Shown here: positions 15,697-24,717 of the stretch, one piece after another
How positions within the stretch are numbered: position 1 is the stretch's first letter
How the letters are laid out: each line of letters begins with the position of its first letter
Virus record (IMG/VR): IMGVR_UViG_3300025286_000033
Coordinates: 1-42,575 of that record
From: a virus
Length of the DNA stretch: 42,575 bases
Reading direction: 5' to 3' (one strand)
Notes under the pieces: model-generated
The model's database searches: none
What the model was told of the DNA's origin: nothing
The model's input: only the letters and a program-made list of their open reading frames with translations
Translations under genes and position numbers: made by a program

Positions 15697-15934
15697 TTAT
15701 GTAATTAAAAACACACATAGGTGGGAAAAATTCTATGAAATAATTGGAACCATTACTACAGTCGTTGGTGTATATCTTATCTCAGAAGGATACTATGTAC
15801 AAGGATTCTTAATAAATGGATTTAGTGATATAGTATGGGCTTGGTGGGGCTTTCTAAAGAAAGCTTATTATTTAATTGGATTGCAGGTGTTATTATTTAT
15901 ACTTATGATGAACGGAGTATATAACAACTTATGA
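15671..15934 (+). CDS. small membrane protein
   Basis: 87 residues from ATG 15671 (a TTG at 15665 is an alternative two codons upstream). Basic, aromatic N-terminus, then hydrophobic segments at roughly IIGTITTVVGVYLISEGYYV, GFSDIVWAWWGFL and LIGLQVLLFILMMNGV, so two to three membrane spans. The pattern (G..., helix, WW..., helix) recalls small PnuC/YgjV-like bundle proteins, but I cannot assign it. Overlaps the DUF3310 gene by 26 bases. Confidence 0.6.
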   Translation: MNWRTVVNSYVIKNTHRWEKFYEIIGTITTVVGVYLISEGYYVQGFLINGFSDIVWAWWGFLKKAYYLIGLQVLLFILMMNGVYNNL

Positions 15935-16188
15935 AAAACAGAAAGTTTAAAAAGTATCCATTGGTATTGATTGAATGGTATGACCACGCAGGTGAGGGTG
16001 GTTGGGTTGAGATGAAGGATCTTGAAGAAGAACCGATACTGGCTAAGACTGTAGGGTGGTTATTAAAAGAAGACAAGTTACGGTACCATGTAATGAATAC
16101 ATTAACCAATGACAATGGTCAAGGGGGTAACTCAGAGATACTTAAGGGTACTGTAAAATCTGCTAAGATACTTAGAAAATCTTTTTAA
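15931..16188 (+). CDS. conserved-looking small phage protein
   Basis: 85 residues, starting in an ATGA overlap. KKYPLVLIEWYDHAGEGGWV, then KTVGWLLKED and a polar tail (TNDNGQGGNSEILKG). Short proteins with P-L-V-x-I-x-W-x-D ... GW ... T-V-G-W are familiar from aquatic phage genomes, but have no known function. It is the last plus-strand gene; its TAA (16186-16188) shares the palindrome TTAA with the stop of the opposing transglycosylase gene. Confidence 0.65.
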   Translation: MKNRKFKKYPLVLIEWYDHAGEGGWVEMKDLEEEPILAKTVGWLLKEDKLRYHVMNTLTNDNGQGGNSEILKGTVKSAKILRKSF

Positions 16189-17132
16189 CGTCTCTGCCTG
16201 TTCTTGTTTACATCGTGCCAAGCCGTTATATATTTATCTATGTTGCCTTTCATTTCTGGAAATGCATCTAAAATTTCTTGTTTAGTTAATTCTCCTTCAG
16301 CTACATACCTACCTAAATATCCTCTTACTTCTTCTAGCTTTTCCTCTGTAACTGATATTGTTTTTCCTTTATATTTATATTTAAAAGACTTACCAGTTAA
16401 TTTTTTCTTTTTATCTAACATATAATCCATACTAGTAGGCCCTAAATTATATGCTGCTAACGCTGTTGCTCGTGCTCCTTTAACATCAAATCTAGGCATA
16501 TACTGAGTTCCAGTTTTATCCCAACGCCCTTGAGCATCTTTACCAAATACAGTTTTGCCATGTTTATCTCGATACTTTCCTGTATTTGTTCCTGCATATC
16601 TGTCTTCATATTTTCCTAATAAAGATGTTAAATATCTGTTAGAATGTCCTCGTTGTTTACCGCCTGTATCATAATCTTTTGGACCCCTAAGATTGGTGGC
16701 ACCGTACCATCTTAAGTTACCTACATCGCTGTGCGCTTTTGGTTTTACTTGATAAGGTCCTACTGCTTTTGATACTGGATTTACATATAAATGAGGATCT
16801 TTACTGTTGAGAACTAAATCCCCTCCTTCAATTCTAGAAACCACTTCCATATTAAATGGCTCAACATCTCTTCCAAATAATGTATCTGTATCAGTATACC
16901 CTTGTGGTATTTCTACCGCTTTGGGAGTTACAATACTAGGGATTTCCTCCTTAGGAGGAGGAGGTACAATATCCTCGCGTTTATCCTTTCCAAAAAATTC
17001 TTGATACCATCCAGATTGATAAATTAATTTATCTACCAGCCTTTCAGTAAGAGTATTGGTTGGTGTAGTGGACTCCGCCATTGCTACCAAGAGCCAACAA
17101 CTAATCCAAGAATAAAGAAACCAGCGTACCAT
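16185..17132 (-). CDS. lytic transglycosylase-like muramidase
   Basis: 315 residues as read from ATG 17132. The N-terminus MVRWFLYSWISCWLLVAMAE looks like an uncleaved or cleaved export signal; a second ATG at 17081 would remove it. A Pro-rich linker (about 55-75) precedes the catalytic domain: VVSRIEGGD with candidate catalytic E102, NPVSKAVGPYQVKPKAHSDVG and, near 250, TALAAYNLGP. These are the three lytic transglycosylase SLT motifs. It cleaves peptidoglycan glycan strands, either for host lysis (it lies in the holin cassette) or DNA entry. The start region overlaps a 36-residue membrane protein frame by 49 bases and has only a weak ribosome site. Confidence 0.8.
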   Translation of the reverse strand: MVRWFLYSWISCWLLVAMAESTTPTNTLTERLVDKLIYQSGWYQEFFGKDKREDIVPPPPKEEIPSIVTPKAVEIPQGYTDTDTLFGRDVEPFNMEVVSRIEGGDLVLNSKDPHLYVNPVSKAVGPYQVKPKAHSDVGNLRWYGATNLRGPKDYDTGGKQRGHSNRYLTSLLGKYEDRYAGTNTGKYRDKHGKTVFGKDAQGRWDKTGTQYMPRFDVKGARATALAAYNLGPTSMDYMLDKKKKLTGKSFKYKYKGKTISVTEEKLEEVRGYLGRYVAEGELTKQEILDAFPEMKGNIDKYITAWHDVNKNRQRR

Positions 17133-17194
17133 ATTATGTTAGGAAGTGATTCACATAAATCTAGTGCATAATCTTTTATTTCATCAAATTTCAT
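17084..17194 (-). CDS. tiny membrane protein (36 aa) in the lysis cassette
   Basis: Short minus-strand frame with a strong ribosome-binding site (AGGAG about 6 bases before ATG 17194), occupying the space between the 3-TM holin and the transglycosylase. Polar acidic N-terminus (MKFDEIKDYALDLCESLP), then one hydrophobic segment of about 18 residues (NIIWYAGFFILGLVVGSW) at the C-terminus. Single-span topology fits a holin or antiholin accessory or a spanin-like helper. Function is inferred from position only. Confidence 0.6.
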   Translation of the reverse strand: MKFDEIKDYALDLCESLPNIIWYAGFFILGLVVGSW

Positions 17195-17207
17195 TTTATT
17201 ACTCCTT

Positions 17208-17579
17208 TTATTTTCCAACTTTTTTAACCCGTTCAAAACTTCTAGCACCAGCTAATCCAAGCATACCTAGTAATACAGGCATCATCGTACTTATGTCAGC
17301 CTGAGGAACCATGATTCCAAATGGATCTGCTAATGGTGAAATTAAGAAATTCACTGTAAACCCAGCTACGCATACCCACGCACACGCTGGTCGCCAACCC
17401 GCTTGAAACCAATTACCTTTGGCGTCTTCTTTGTTTACTTCTATTTGTGCTATAGCAATTTGGTGAGCTTGTCTCTCAGCTAAGGTTGCTATTTCATGTG
17501 CTAACTTTTGCTTAGTGTCAGCATCGGGTATAAATTTATCCAGTAGTGAGGCTACTGGTCCTATAAGTGCTTGTAACAT
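17208..17579 (-). CDS. holin, 3-TM GTA/phage type
   Basis: 123 residues. After an amphipathic N-terminal helix and a charged helix (LAERQAHQIAIAQIEVNKED) comes FQAGWRPACAWVCVAGFTVN, the family hallmark (F-x-x-G-W-R-P), then further hydrophobic stretches and a C-terminal GLAGARSFERVKK. This matches the holin family first named from alphaproteobacterial gene transfer agents. It would form membrane lesions that release the transglycosylase at the end of infection. A ribosome site (GGAGG) precedes the start. Confidence 0.82.
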   Translation of the reverse strand: MLQALIGPVASLLDKFIPDADTKQKLAHEIATLAERQAHQIAIAQIEVNKEDAKGNWFQAGWRPACAWVCVAGFTVNFLISPLADPFGIMVPQADISTMMPVLLGMLGLAGARSFERVKKVGK

Positions 17580-17592
17580 TTCTAATCCTCCA

Positions 17593-18003
17593 CTAAGTAC
17601 TACAACAACGATAATCTTCTATAATTAAATCAAACTCATCTACATCTTGTAAGATATACATAAACTCGGTAAACCCCCTTCCGCTAGCAAGTACTGCAGC
17701 TCTTCCGTTTAGTTTACCAAATTCTTCAGCAATAAGTACACATCCCTGTGTGTTATGTTCACTATTCCCTTTGTGAAACAATATATGTGTTCTTTCCGCT
17801 ACGTCTAATATTTCAAATGTATTTCCAAACCTTGGAGACTTAACTCTTTTACAATTGTATGGTCCTGAAGGAATACAACTTATGCCTTTTTTATTATCTT
17901 CCCAAGATGGTTCTAGGGTTACAGCAAATGGAGTATTACCATTTATTAATACACCAAATGTAGCATCTTCATTTTCAATTACTCTCTTTAGCGTCAGTTC
18001 CAT
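17593..18003 (-). CDS. DUF5675 family protein
   Basis: 136 residues. LKRVIENEDATFGVLI, CIPSGPYNCKRVKSPRFGNTF, RTHILFHKGN and NTQGCVLIAEEF are the recurrent elements of DUF5675, beta-rich proteins usually found in phage lysis or tail-end regions. The conserved H...GN...T-x-G-C pattern resembles an L,D-transpeptidase-like or cell-wall-binding active site, but activity is unproven. It overlaps the membrane protein upstream by 29 bases, consistent with a lysis cassette role. Confidence 0.7.
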   Translation of the reverse strand: MELTLKRVIENEDATFGVLINGNTPFAVTLEPSWEDNKKGISCIPSGPYNCKRVKSPRFGNTFEILDVAERTHILFHKGNSEHNTQGCVLIAEEFGKLNGRAAVLASGRGFTEFMYILQDVDEFDLIIEDYRCCST

Positions 18004-18205
18004 ACATAGCCTCTAGTTTCTTTTTTTCTAATCTATAATTCTTTTGTTTAAAATAAATACTTACAAGTAGTGAGCAAAAAGCTATGCCAATAGCAAACAG
18101 AGTTGAGTAATGATTTATATAAGCAGCAATGCAAGCCCATCCCGAACAACCATAGGTTACAAAATCTATAGCTTTAACCACAGCTTCTGGGTGTTTAGTA
18201 ATCAT
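17975..18205 (-). CDS. small holin-like membrane protein
   Basis: 76 residues. One weak hydrophobic stretch (VTYGCSGWACIAAYI, about 16-30) and one strong one (TLFAIGIAFCSLLVSIYF, about 35-52), then a charged C-terminal tail (KQKNYRLEKKKLEAMY). A two-span protein with a charged tail next to DUF5675 and a 3-TM holin is typical of class II holins or antiholins. Starts in an overlap of 4 bases with the large internal-virion-like gene upstream. Confidence 0.6.
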   Translation of the reverse strand: MITKHPEAVVKAIDFVTYGCSGWACIAAYINHYSTLFAIGIAFCSLLVSIYFKQKNYRLEKKKLEAMYGTDAKESN

Positions 18206-20175
18206 CTAGCCTTTCTCCATTTTGAACCTTCATCCATAAAAGTGTTTTCTTTTAAAAAGTTTTCTAATGTTTTAATAGCTTCATCTCGTATTTCTTTATT
18301 TACGTTTAACGCTGGGGTTAGTTTAACAAGTTCTCTAGCCAATGCTTTTGGCTTCTGTTTAACGAGTCCTTCTGCAAAAAAAGCTTTAAACAAAGCTTCC
18401 CCCTTAGCTACTGTTGGACCCATAGCTATTCCAACTATTCCCGTATAAGAATGAAACATAGAGTCAAACACAAAATTACCCATACCAAATAATCCAGCTC
18501 TTTCTATAGCACGTAATACTCTCCGCTCTGACTCAGAAAGTTTTTTAAATCTTTGTTCATATAATGGATTACCCTTATCTCCATATCTTAGAGCATCTAT
18601 TATTTGATTAGATAAATCTGCAATGAGGAGAAGGCCCATTCCAGTACCTATTGTATATACACCAGCTCTTCCTCCCGATACTGGCATTCCTTGGTCATGA
18701 AATCCTTTATAAGTTTCTATTCCCCATTTAGCAATAACTCTGTTACCAATTAAGGTTGGAAAAGTTTTGAGATGTCTTAACCATCCTAAATTAGGATTTG
18801 AGTGCCATAGAGGAAGTGTTGCTGGATTAGGAGTTAATACCGAATCTTCAGCAAATATGTGAGCACCACGTTTTAACTTTTCAAAGAATGGTCCCTTAAG
18901 TGGTGCCTTGGCTCTAGCCCAAGCCATGCCTTCAGCTATATCCAATCCATAATATTCCATCAATCTTTCCATACGAACTTCTTCGCTTTTTACGAGACCA
19001 GTTTTTTTACCAGCTACCCTAGCTTTAAAATAATCTTTTACCATAGCATCGTATGTTCCTACAGCTAAGTGATTCATCCAATTAGTCCAATAGTAAAGAA
19101 GATTAGCACGAAATACTATATTACCAAGCATACTAGAATCTCCTTGGAATAGTGCATTCATTCTTTCCATAGCTGCTACATCACCAGCTTTTCGTATCTG
19201 CTGAGTAATAATCATAGCTCGGGTTTTATCTATTTTACCAATTTTAAAGTCTTTATGTATAGACTTTCCAACCATTAAAATACCAGCTCCAATCACTTTT
19301 GGAATTGCTTTACCATACGCTCTTGCTCCACCATTATATAATGGTAATGCAGCTTCTGGAAGAGAGGCTACTGTTGCCAATGGCAAAAGAGCTGCGTTTA
19401 AAAAGTTAGTGGTCCATCTTTGAGTTTTTATCCATCCTTTATGTCCACCCATCTTATATGCACCCTGCATAGCTTCTGCTAATCTTAAAGTACGTTCTAC
19501 TACATAGGCTGGTACTTCATATCCTTTTGCACTTGATTCTCTGACTCCATCAATTATACCTTTATACAACAATTCATTATGTTCACCGTACATTCTTGCC
19601 CATTCTACTCTATTGGATGTTTCTTCAATATAGAATTGTAATCCTTTATATGGATCATTTTTCATATATTTTTCAAATGTTTCTACGGGTAAATCTCTTA
19701 AAATTCTTTGATGATCAACTCCGCTAGCTTTTCTGGCTATAGCTTTTATTTCTGGCATACTTTCTTTACCAGTCATATTCATTATATCAGCAAGCATAGC
19801 CTCAGCTCTGTTGCTAGCCATAGTTCGTCCTTCACCTATAATATTCATAGCCATTTGATCAGCCATAGCTGCAGCTCCACCAGGACCATACGCACCATGT
19901 TTACCTTCAAATTCTTTTGCTATTTTAGGAGTTTCAAGAAACTCTGTAAGATCTTTTATAAATTGATCTAAATTTTTACTTATAAATCTTTGGTTCCATG
20001 CTTGAGGAAAATAGTTTGCAATTGTTTCATGATCAGGAAATACTTCTTTAATATAATCATCCATTCTGCGAATAAGTTCTTGAGTTTCTTTTACGAGCTC
20101 ACCTAATTTTCCTTTTGGTACGGGACCTTGGCCTCTAATTGCTCTGGCTATTTTTAGTCCATCTTTTGCAGACAT
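18202..20175 (-). CDS. large internal virion / polyvalent-type structural protein
   Basis: 657 residues, strongly helical, with many Lys/Glu/Ala/Met. No enzymatic motif found. Hydrophobic stretches occur around LNAALLPLATVASLPEAALP and VYTIGTGMGLLLIADL. It is the last of four large genes between the tail hub and the lysis cassette, where podoviruses encode internal core proteins ejected into the host. The composition resembles the C-terminal parts of large polyvalent phage proteins. It shares its first base with the last base of the neighbouring gene at 20175 (coupled). Function by position only. Confidence 0.55.
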   Translation of the reverse strand: MSAKDGLKIARAIRGQGPVPKGKLGELVKETQELIRRMDDYIKEVFPDHETIANYFPQAWNQRFISKNLDQFIKDLTEFLETPKIAKEFEGKHGAYGPGGAAAMADQMAMNIIGEGRTMASNRAEAMLADIMNMTGKESMPEIKAIARKASGVDHQRILRDLPVETFEKYMKNDPYKGLQFYIEETSNRVEWARMYGEHNELLYKGIIDGVRESSAKGYEVPAYVVERTLRLAEAMQGAYKMGGHKGWIKTQRWTTNFLNAALLPLATVASLPEAALPLYNGGARAYGKAIPKVIGAGILMVGKSIHKDFKIGKIDKTRAMIITQQIRKAGDVAAMERMNALFQGDSSMLGNIVFRANLLYYWTNWMNHLAVGTYDAMVKDYFKARVAGKKTGLVKSEEVRMERLMEYYGLDIAEGMAWARAKAPLKGPFFEKLKRGAHIFAEDSVLTPNPATLPLWHSNPNLGWLRHLKTFPTLIGNRVIAKWGIETYKGFHDQGMPVSGGRAGVYTIGTGMGLLLIADLSNQIIDALRYGDKGNPLYEQRFKKLSESERRVLRAIERAGLFGMGNFVFDSMFHSYTGIVGIAMGPTVAKGEALFKAFFAEGLVKQKPKALARELVKLTPALNVNKEIRDEAIKTLENFLKENTFMDEGSKWRKAR

Positions 20176-22382
20176 TATTTACCACCGTACCTAACAAACT
20201 GTTGTACACCAGGTAAGTACGTAGGTCTTACAGCTTTAAATATTTCATTCAATCCTTTGAATCCATTATTTTCTAATGTAGCTGTCATGAAAGTTCCAAT
20301 TCTATTTGCTTTTTCAGTATGAACAGAATCTACTGTTCTTGGTCTACGAGCAACTCCCTTAGTATCATATATAGCAAGATGTAAAGCTGGGGCTACAAAA
20401 CCATCAACTACTTTTGCATATGTAGGAGATATTTGTCTAACTTTATTTAATAAGCTTATAGATTTATAAGTTGTACCTTGAATAAATTTTGAAAATAATC
20501 CTTGTTGTCTGGTCAGCAATCCTCTATATTTAGGAAGAGGATCTCCAGGTTTAAATTGTCCTCTGGATGGATCTCCTAAATATTCCATTAATTCTCCTGT
20601 ATTATCAGGTATATATTTTGCTCCTAAGGATGTAAATTTTCCTTCCCAACCACCTTCTTCTTTCCACATTTCTTTGGTAACATCAAAAATATCTAAAGGA
20701 CTTTCAGATTCTTTAGGAGATAAGGTTTTTACTTCCTTGGGACCTTTAGCAATTTCTTTAGCTATTTTTGTAGCGTCCCTTTCAGCTGCCTCAGTCTTTT
20801 TCATTGCTTTGAAAGCTTCGGGAGTAATTTTTACTCCTGTAATTTCTTCTGGCATAAGATCACGATTTTTAAATATGCTATCTTCATATTTAAGTCTTTT
20901 AGCCAACCCTGATTCAAGAACTAACTTTCCAGTTTGTCCTTTTTCCATTAATTGATAAACTTCAAATTTGGAAAAGAATGTCTTTCCTTTAGATACGATT
21001 CCTTTAGAAGAAACACCTACAGTTGGATCTGAATAACCCTTATCTCTAGCTTTCATTTTAGCATCTACTAAACTTTCTCCTTTAAGAGCAGAAAAGATTG
21101 TACTTGTACCATCCTTTTCTCCTCGTACAGCAGGCCTAGCTTCTTCAAGTATTTTAATAGCCATTTCTTGAGTAATCTCTGGAGCTAATTGTTTATTAGA
21201 TGTTTTTCTTTCTTTAAGTATTTCCGTAAATTCTGCTAAGTTTGCAAATTTTATTTCTGCATCTGCTTTTGTCTTAGCATAAATTTTTTTACTTACACTT
21301 ACTGGGGGTTTAGCATATTTACCTATTTCAGGTTGTGGGGGTTTGTCAAACTCGTTTAAATATTTTATATAATATTTTTCTAATGCTCTATCGGTATAAG
21401 GTTTATTAGTTCTTGGGTTTAAATATCTGTCAAAAGTAGATATAAATTCACCAGGAGAAGCTAATCTTTTTTCCCAAGGATCCACCTTTGGTGCAGCTTC
21501 TTCCACAGTTATCTCTATTTTATCTTCTATAATTTCATCTCCCTTTTTACCTTTTTTAGCTATGTGATTTTGCATTGCATAAGTATATAGTTCTCGGGAA
21601 GCTTCTAAATTGTATTCATGTCCTCTTCCTTTTTTATCTAAACTTCTTATGTATTCTGTATCCCAAGTTTTAAAATCTATTATATTTTTTGGATCTTCAT
21701 AAAATTTTCTTCCTAGAGGAAGACCTACATCGGTACCTGGGATATTTATAGGTTTGGCAGGTATTTTATCTACCATAGCTTTAGTTGCTGCTGTTGCTCC
21801 TTTGATTCCATATATTGGAGTTAACAAAGAAATAAGTTCTCCTAAGGTTCTTACTGAAGTAGCTAAGGCTGCACTATTGGTAGCTTCAAATACTTGGTCA
21901 GCCTTTTTTTGAAAGTGTCCACTTATGGGTTCAATAATACTTTCGTGGAATAAATGTTGAAATCTTTCACCCGCCTCAGTTTGAGCAGCAAAGGGCTTTA
22001 CACCAAGAAAACTTACATTTGCTGCATTTTCTAGTACTTTATTAAATTCGTCGGGAAATGCGTCAAGCTCTCCTTTTAAGGCTGATACAATACCAGATTT
22101 AACTGTGGCATAAGGGGTAGCTATTCCAAATTGAAGACCTGCTTTTACAAAACCTTCAACAGTACCTGGCATAGCTGCTAATATATTTAAAGGTGTACGA
22201 CCACCTTCAGGACCAGTGTATCCTCCAACGTCCCCTCCTTGAGAAGGAAGGTAAGGATTTGCTTGGGGCAAATAGGGATTTACACTAGGAGCAGTACTAG
22301 TGGAAGGTAGATAAGGATTTCCTGAAATATTGGGTTGTGATTTTGTACTTTTCGTATCTACATCTAAATATGGATTAATCAA
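20175..22382 (-). CDS. internal virion-like protein with N-terminal NPYL repeats
   Basis: 735 residues. The first 46 residues contain four copies of NPYL (at 3-6, 22-25, 35-38 and 42-45), three of them NPYLP, in a Ser/Pro/Thr-rich low-complexity linker. A segment with AAMPGTVEGFVKAGLQFGIA and long Lys/Glu-rich helical regions follow. No catalytic motif recognised. Its place among the large late genes suggests an internal or ejection protein. The short linear repeats look like a docking or packaging signal; none of the neighbouring large proteins shows them. Confidence 0.55.
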   Translation of the reverse strand: MINPYLDVDTKSTKSQPNISGNPYLPSTSTAPSVNPYLPQANPYLPSQGGDVGGYTGPEGGRTPLNILAAMPGTVEGFVKAGLQFGIATPYATVKSGIVSALKGELDAFPDEFNKVLENAANVSFLGVKPFAAQTEAGERFQHLFHESIIEPISGHFQKKADQVFEATNSAALATSVRTLGELISLLTPIYGIKGATAATKAMVDKIPAKPINIPGTDVGLPLGRKFYEDPKNIIDFKTWDTEYIRSLDKKGRGHEYNLEASRELYTYAMQNHIAKKGKKGDEIIEDKIEITVEEAAPKVDPWEKRLASPGEFISTFDRYLNPRTNKPYTDRALEKYYIKYLNEFDKPPQPEIGKYAKPPVSVSKKIYAKTKADAEIKFANLAEFTEILKERKTSNKQLAPEITQEMAIKILEEARPAVRGEKDGTSTIFSALKGESLVDAKMKARDKGYSDPTVGVSSKGIVSKGKTFFSKFEVYQLMEKGQTGKLVLESGLAKRLKYEDSIFKNRDLMPEEITGVKITPEAFKAMKKTEAAERDATKIAKEIAKGPKEVKTLSPKESESPLDIFDVTKEMWKEEGGWEGKFTSLGAKYIPDNTGELMEYLGDPSRGQFKPGDPLPKYRGLLTRQQGLFSKFIQGTTYKSISLLNKVRQISPTYAKVVDGFVAPALHLAIYDTKGVARRPRTVDSVHTEKANRIGTFMTATLENNGFKGLNEIFKAVRPTYLPGVQQFVRYGGK

Positions 22383-22388
22383 TTTTTA

Positions 22389-23540
22389 TCACCTGGGCAA
22401 TGAAGTAACCATATTATTAAACATTTGATTAGCAATATTTTGAGCCTCTTCTTCAGACTTAAGGTGTATAGCCTCTTTTAACATGTCAATATAAATATCA
22501 CGACTCATTGGTATTCCACCTGGACCTTTAAAAGTTCCAAGTTGAGCTGAAGGAGCATAAGTATAAACATCACCACTTCCTAAACCCTTTGCGTCAAAAC
22601 CAACTTCAGCAGTTTGAAGTGATTTTCTCATAAAATCATTTAATACCTGAGCATCAGCCATTGGATCACCACTGTCTGTCATTGCACTTTCTAAAAGTTG
22701 AGATAAATTAGTATTTGCTGATTCCCACTTGTCTGCTGTTCTTTTTCCAGTATCAGTAACTTCTGCTGTCTCAGGAAAAGTTCCCCAAATTTGTTCCAGC
22801 ATAAGGTCAGTTTTTTGACCCCCGACAGTTGTTAACTTTCCTTGTATGTCTACTGCGTCTTTAAGACTAGGAGCTTTTGCTGCTAGTTTAGCTTGTTCTT
22901 CTCTGCCTATCTTAGACATTCTACCCATAACATCTGTAGTAAACTTAAGAGCCCCTATACTTTCTTTTGTTAGTGGGTCTCCTTGCGACATGCCACCAGG
23001 AAGACCTCCATCAGGTCTAATTATTCCATCTTCCTGTCTATCTTCCTCTCCTAAAGTACCGTCCATTTGCCAACTTTGTATATATCCATCATAGACTTGA
23101 TTTATTCTACCCATAGCCTGATTTACTTGATCAGGGGTTAAGTCAGGATTATTTACAACATTTGTTAATTCTGTTAGCAAAGGATCTAATCTGAGATATA
23201 TCATATCAGCTTCCTTCGTAGCTAGTTCAAAACTATTACCAAGTGCTGCTGCTCTTTCTCTTATAGCTACATTAGCAACAAAACCTTCCCTATCGTTAGT
23301 TATATATTCATTCAATGCCCTAGCTTCATGCATTTCATTGTCCCTTGCCCACGCACGTAAATCAGCATCTTTATATAATTCAGATAACATAAGATTTGCT
23401 TGTTCATTACTGAGATCTAGGCTTTCTACTCGTCCAGGACGAAGAGCTTCTTCTGTCCTAGTAGCAGCATTTATATTTCTAGTAGCGGCCTCAGTGTGTC
23501 GTATACCTGCTATGTGTTGACCTATTGTTTCTAATGCCAT
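22389..23540 (-). CDS. internal virion-like structural protein
   Basis: 383 residues, predicted almost wholly helical. The N-terminal HIAGIRHTEAATRNINAATR and later ELATKEADMIYLRLDPLLTE suggest coiled coils; the middle has a low-complexity DRQEDGIIRPDGGLPGGM. No enzymatic motif. It sits between a glycine-rich membrane-active protein and the NPYL-repeat protein, and is read as part of the internal core or ejection set. Identity rests on location. Confidence 0.5.
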   Translation of the reverse strand: MALETIGQHIAGIRHTEAATRNINAATRTEEALRPGRVESLDLSNEQANLMLSELYKDADLRAWARDNEMHEARALNEYITNDREGFVANVAIRERAAALGNSFELATKEADMIYLRLDPLLTELTNVVNNPDLTPDQVNQAMGRINQVYDGYIQSWQMDGTLGEEDRQEDGIIRPDGGLPGGMSQGDPLTKESIGALKFTTDVMGRMSKIGREEQAKLAAKAPSLKDAVDIQGKLTTVGGQKTDLMLEQIWGTFPETAEVTDTGKRTADKWESANTNLSQLLESAMTDSGDPMADAQVLNDFMRKSLQTAEVGFDAKGLGSGDVYTYAPSAQLGTFKGPGGIPMSRDIYIDMLKEAIHLKSEEEAQNIANQMFNNMVTSLPR

Positions 23541-23556
23541 TTTATATCTCCGTTAT

Positions 23557-24681
23557 TTAAACCAAGTCAGCCAGCGTACCAGCTACCTTAGTTCCAAGTT
23601 CTCCCAGTGAGGCCAGACCAACATCTGGTTCTCGTACTTCCCGTGCTTGTAATTCTTGAATTCTTGCTTGCATTCCCTCAGCACCTGCGCCAATAGATTT
23701 CCAGTAATCTCTTTCTTCACCAATAAATTTACTTTCAAGATCCATTAAGCCTCTAACCACCGTCTCAGCACCAAAACCCGATTCAGCTGGATTGTGTCCT
23801 TGAGCAATCATTAGCCTTGTTAATCTGTCGCTTTCTCTCTGTAAGGCAGCTTCGTAAGTCTTAGGTAATTCTCCCCTAGCCAAAGCTTCTTGTTGCTTCT
23901 TAGCTTCTGCAGCATAAAAATCTGCAAATTCATCTTGATATTTAGATAAATTTTCTTGTGTAGCTTCTATTTGCTGTTGTCTTATATCACCTTCATATGC
24001 GGAGAATCCAGCACCAACAAGTTCTTCAATCTTTTCTCTATCAAAAGTAAATCCCTGTTTTAAAGCTCCTGGCTGAACAGATGTAGGACTTTTGTATTGT
24101 GGTACACCACCAGTGTGTCCCGTTATAACACCTTGTCCTACTGATTTTAATCCACCAGACAAAGAACCAGTAGTTGCCTTCAAACCTGACCCCGATGCTT
24201 GATATTGTCCTAAGAGAGGTACATTTTTACCAGCAGCAGTTCCAAAACCTCGTTGTGCTGCTTGAAGCATTCCAGCACTTGGGGCTGCTAAACCGCTCAA
24301 CATAGTTGTAGTTCCAGCACCAGTACCAGACATTCCCATTATTCCTGCTGCTCTTCCACCAAATTGTACCGCACTACCACTAGCACCTGCAGCACCACCA
24401 AATCCACCAAGTCCACCAGCAGCAAGTTTACCACCAGCAAAACCAGTCAATCCTCCAATAAGTGCTCCCTTAAGACCTCCGCCAGAAATTGCCCCACCTA
24501 TCGCTCCGCCTATACCAGCACCAGCTGCTGCCGAAATACCCAAAGGCCCAGCAAGGGCAAACCCAGCAATTGGCAAAATTATTGGTGCTGCTTTTTTAAA
24601 GAACTTAGTAATTCCACTGAAGAATCCGTATTGTGGACCACACCCAAATTTGTGAAAATCTACCCAATATTTAATAATCAT
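23557..24681 (-). CDS. Gly/Ala-rich internal virion protein, probably membrane-active
   Basis: 374 residues. Residues about 20-90 form a hydrophobic, glycine-rich segment (IILPIAGFALAGPLG, GAGIGGAIGGAISGGG, ALIGGLTGFAGGKL) with G-x-x-x-G spacing like membrane-inserting helices. The C-terminal half is a charged coiled coil (NLSKYQDEFADFYAAEAKKQ). This two-part design is common in podovirus ejection proteins that enter the host envelope. The extreme N-terminus MIIKYWVDFHKFGCGPQYG is unusual and the true start might be later. A 36-base gap separates it from the tail gene upstream. Confidence 0.55.
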   Translation of the reverse strand: MIIKYWVDFHKFGCGPQYGFFSGITKFFKKAAPIILPIAGFALAGPLGISAAAGAGIGGAIGGAISGGGLKGALIGGLTGFAGGKLAAGGLGGFGGAAGASGSAVQFGGRAAGIMGMSGTGAGTTTMLSGLAAPSAGMLQAAQRGFGTAAGKNVPLLGQYQASGSGLKATTGSLSGGLKSVGQGVITGHTGGVPQYKSPTSVQPGALKQGFTFDREKIEELVGAGFSAYEGDIRQQQIEATQENLSKYQDEFADFYAAEAKKQQEALARGELPKTYEAALQRESDRLTRLMIAQGHNPAESGFGAETVVRGLMDLESKFIGEERDYWKSIGAGAEGMQARIQELQAREVREPDVGLASLGELGTKVAGTLADLV

Positions 24682-24717
24682 AGTTCATTTCTCTGTTGTT
24701 TTATTGTAATTTCCATT

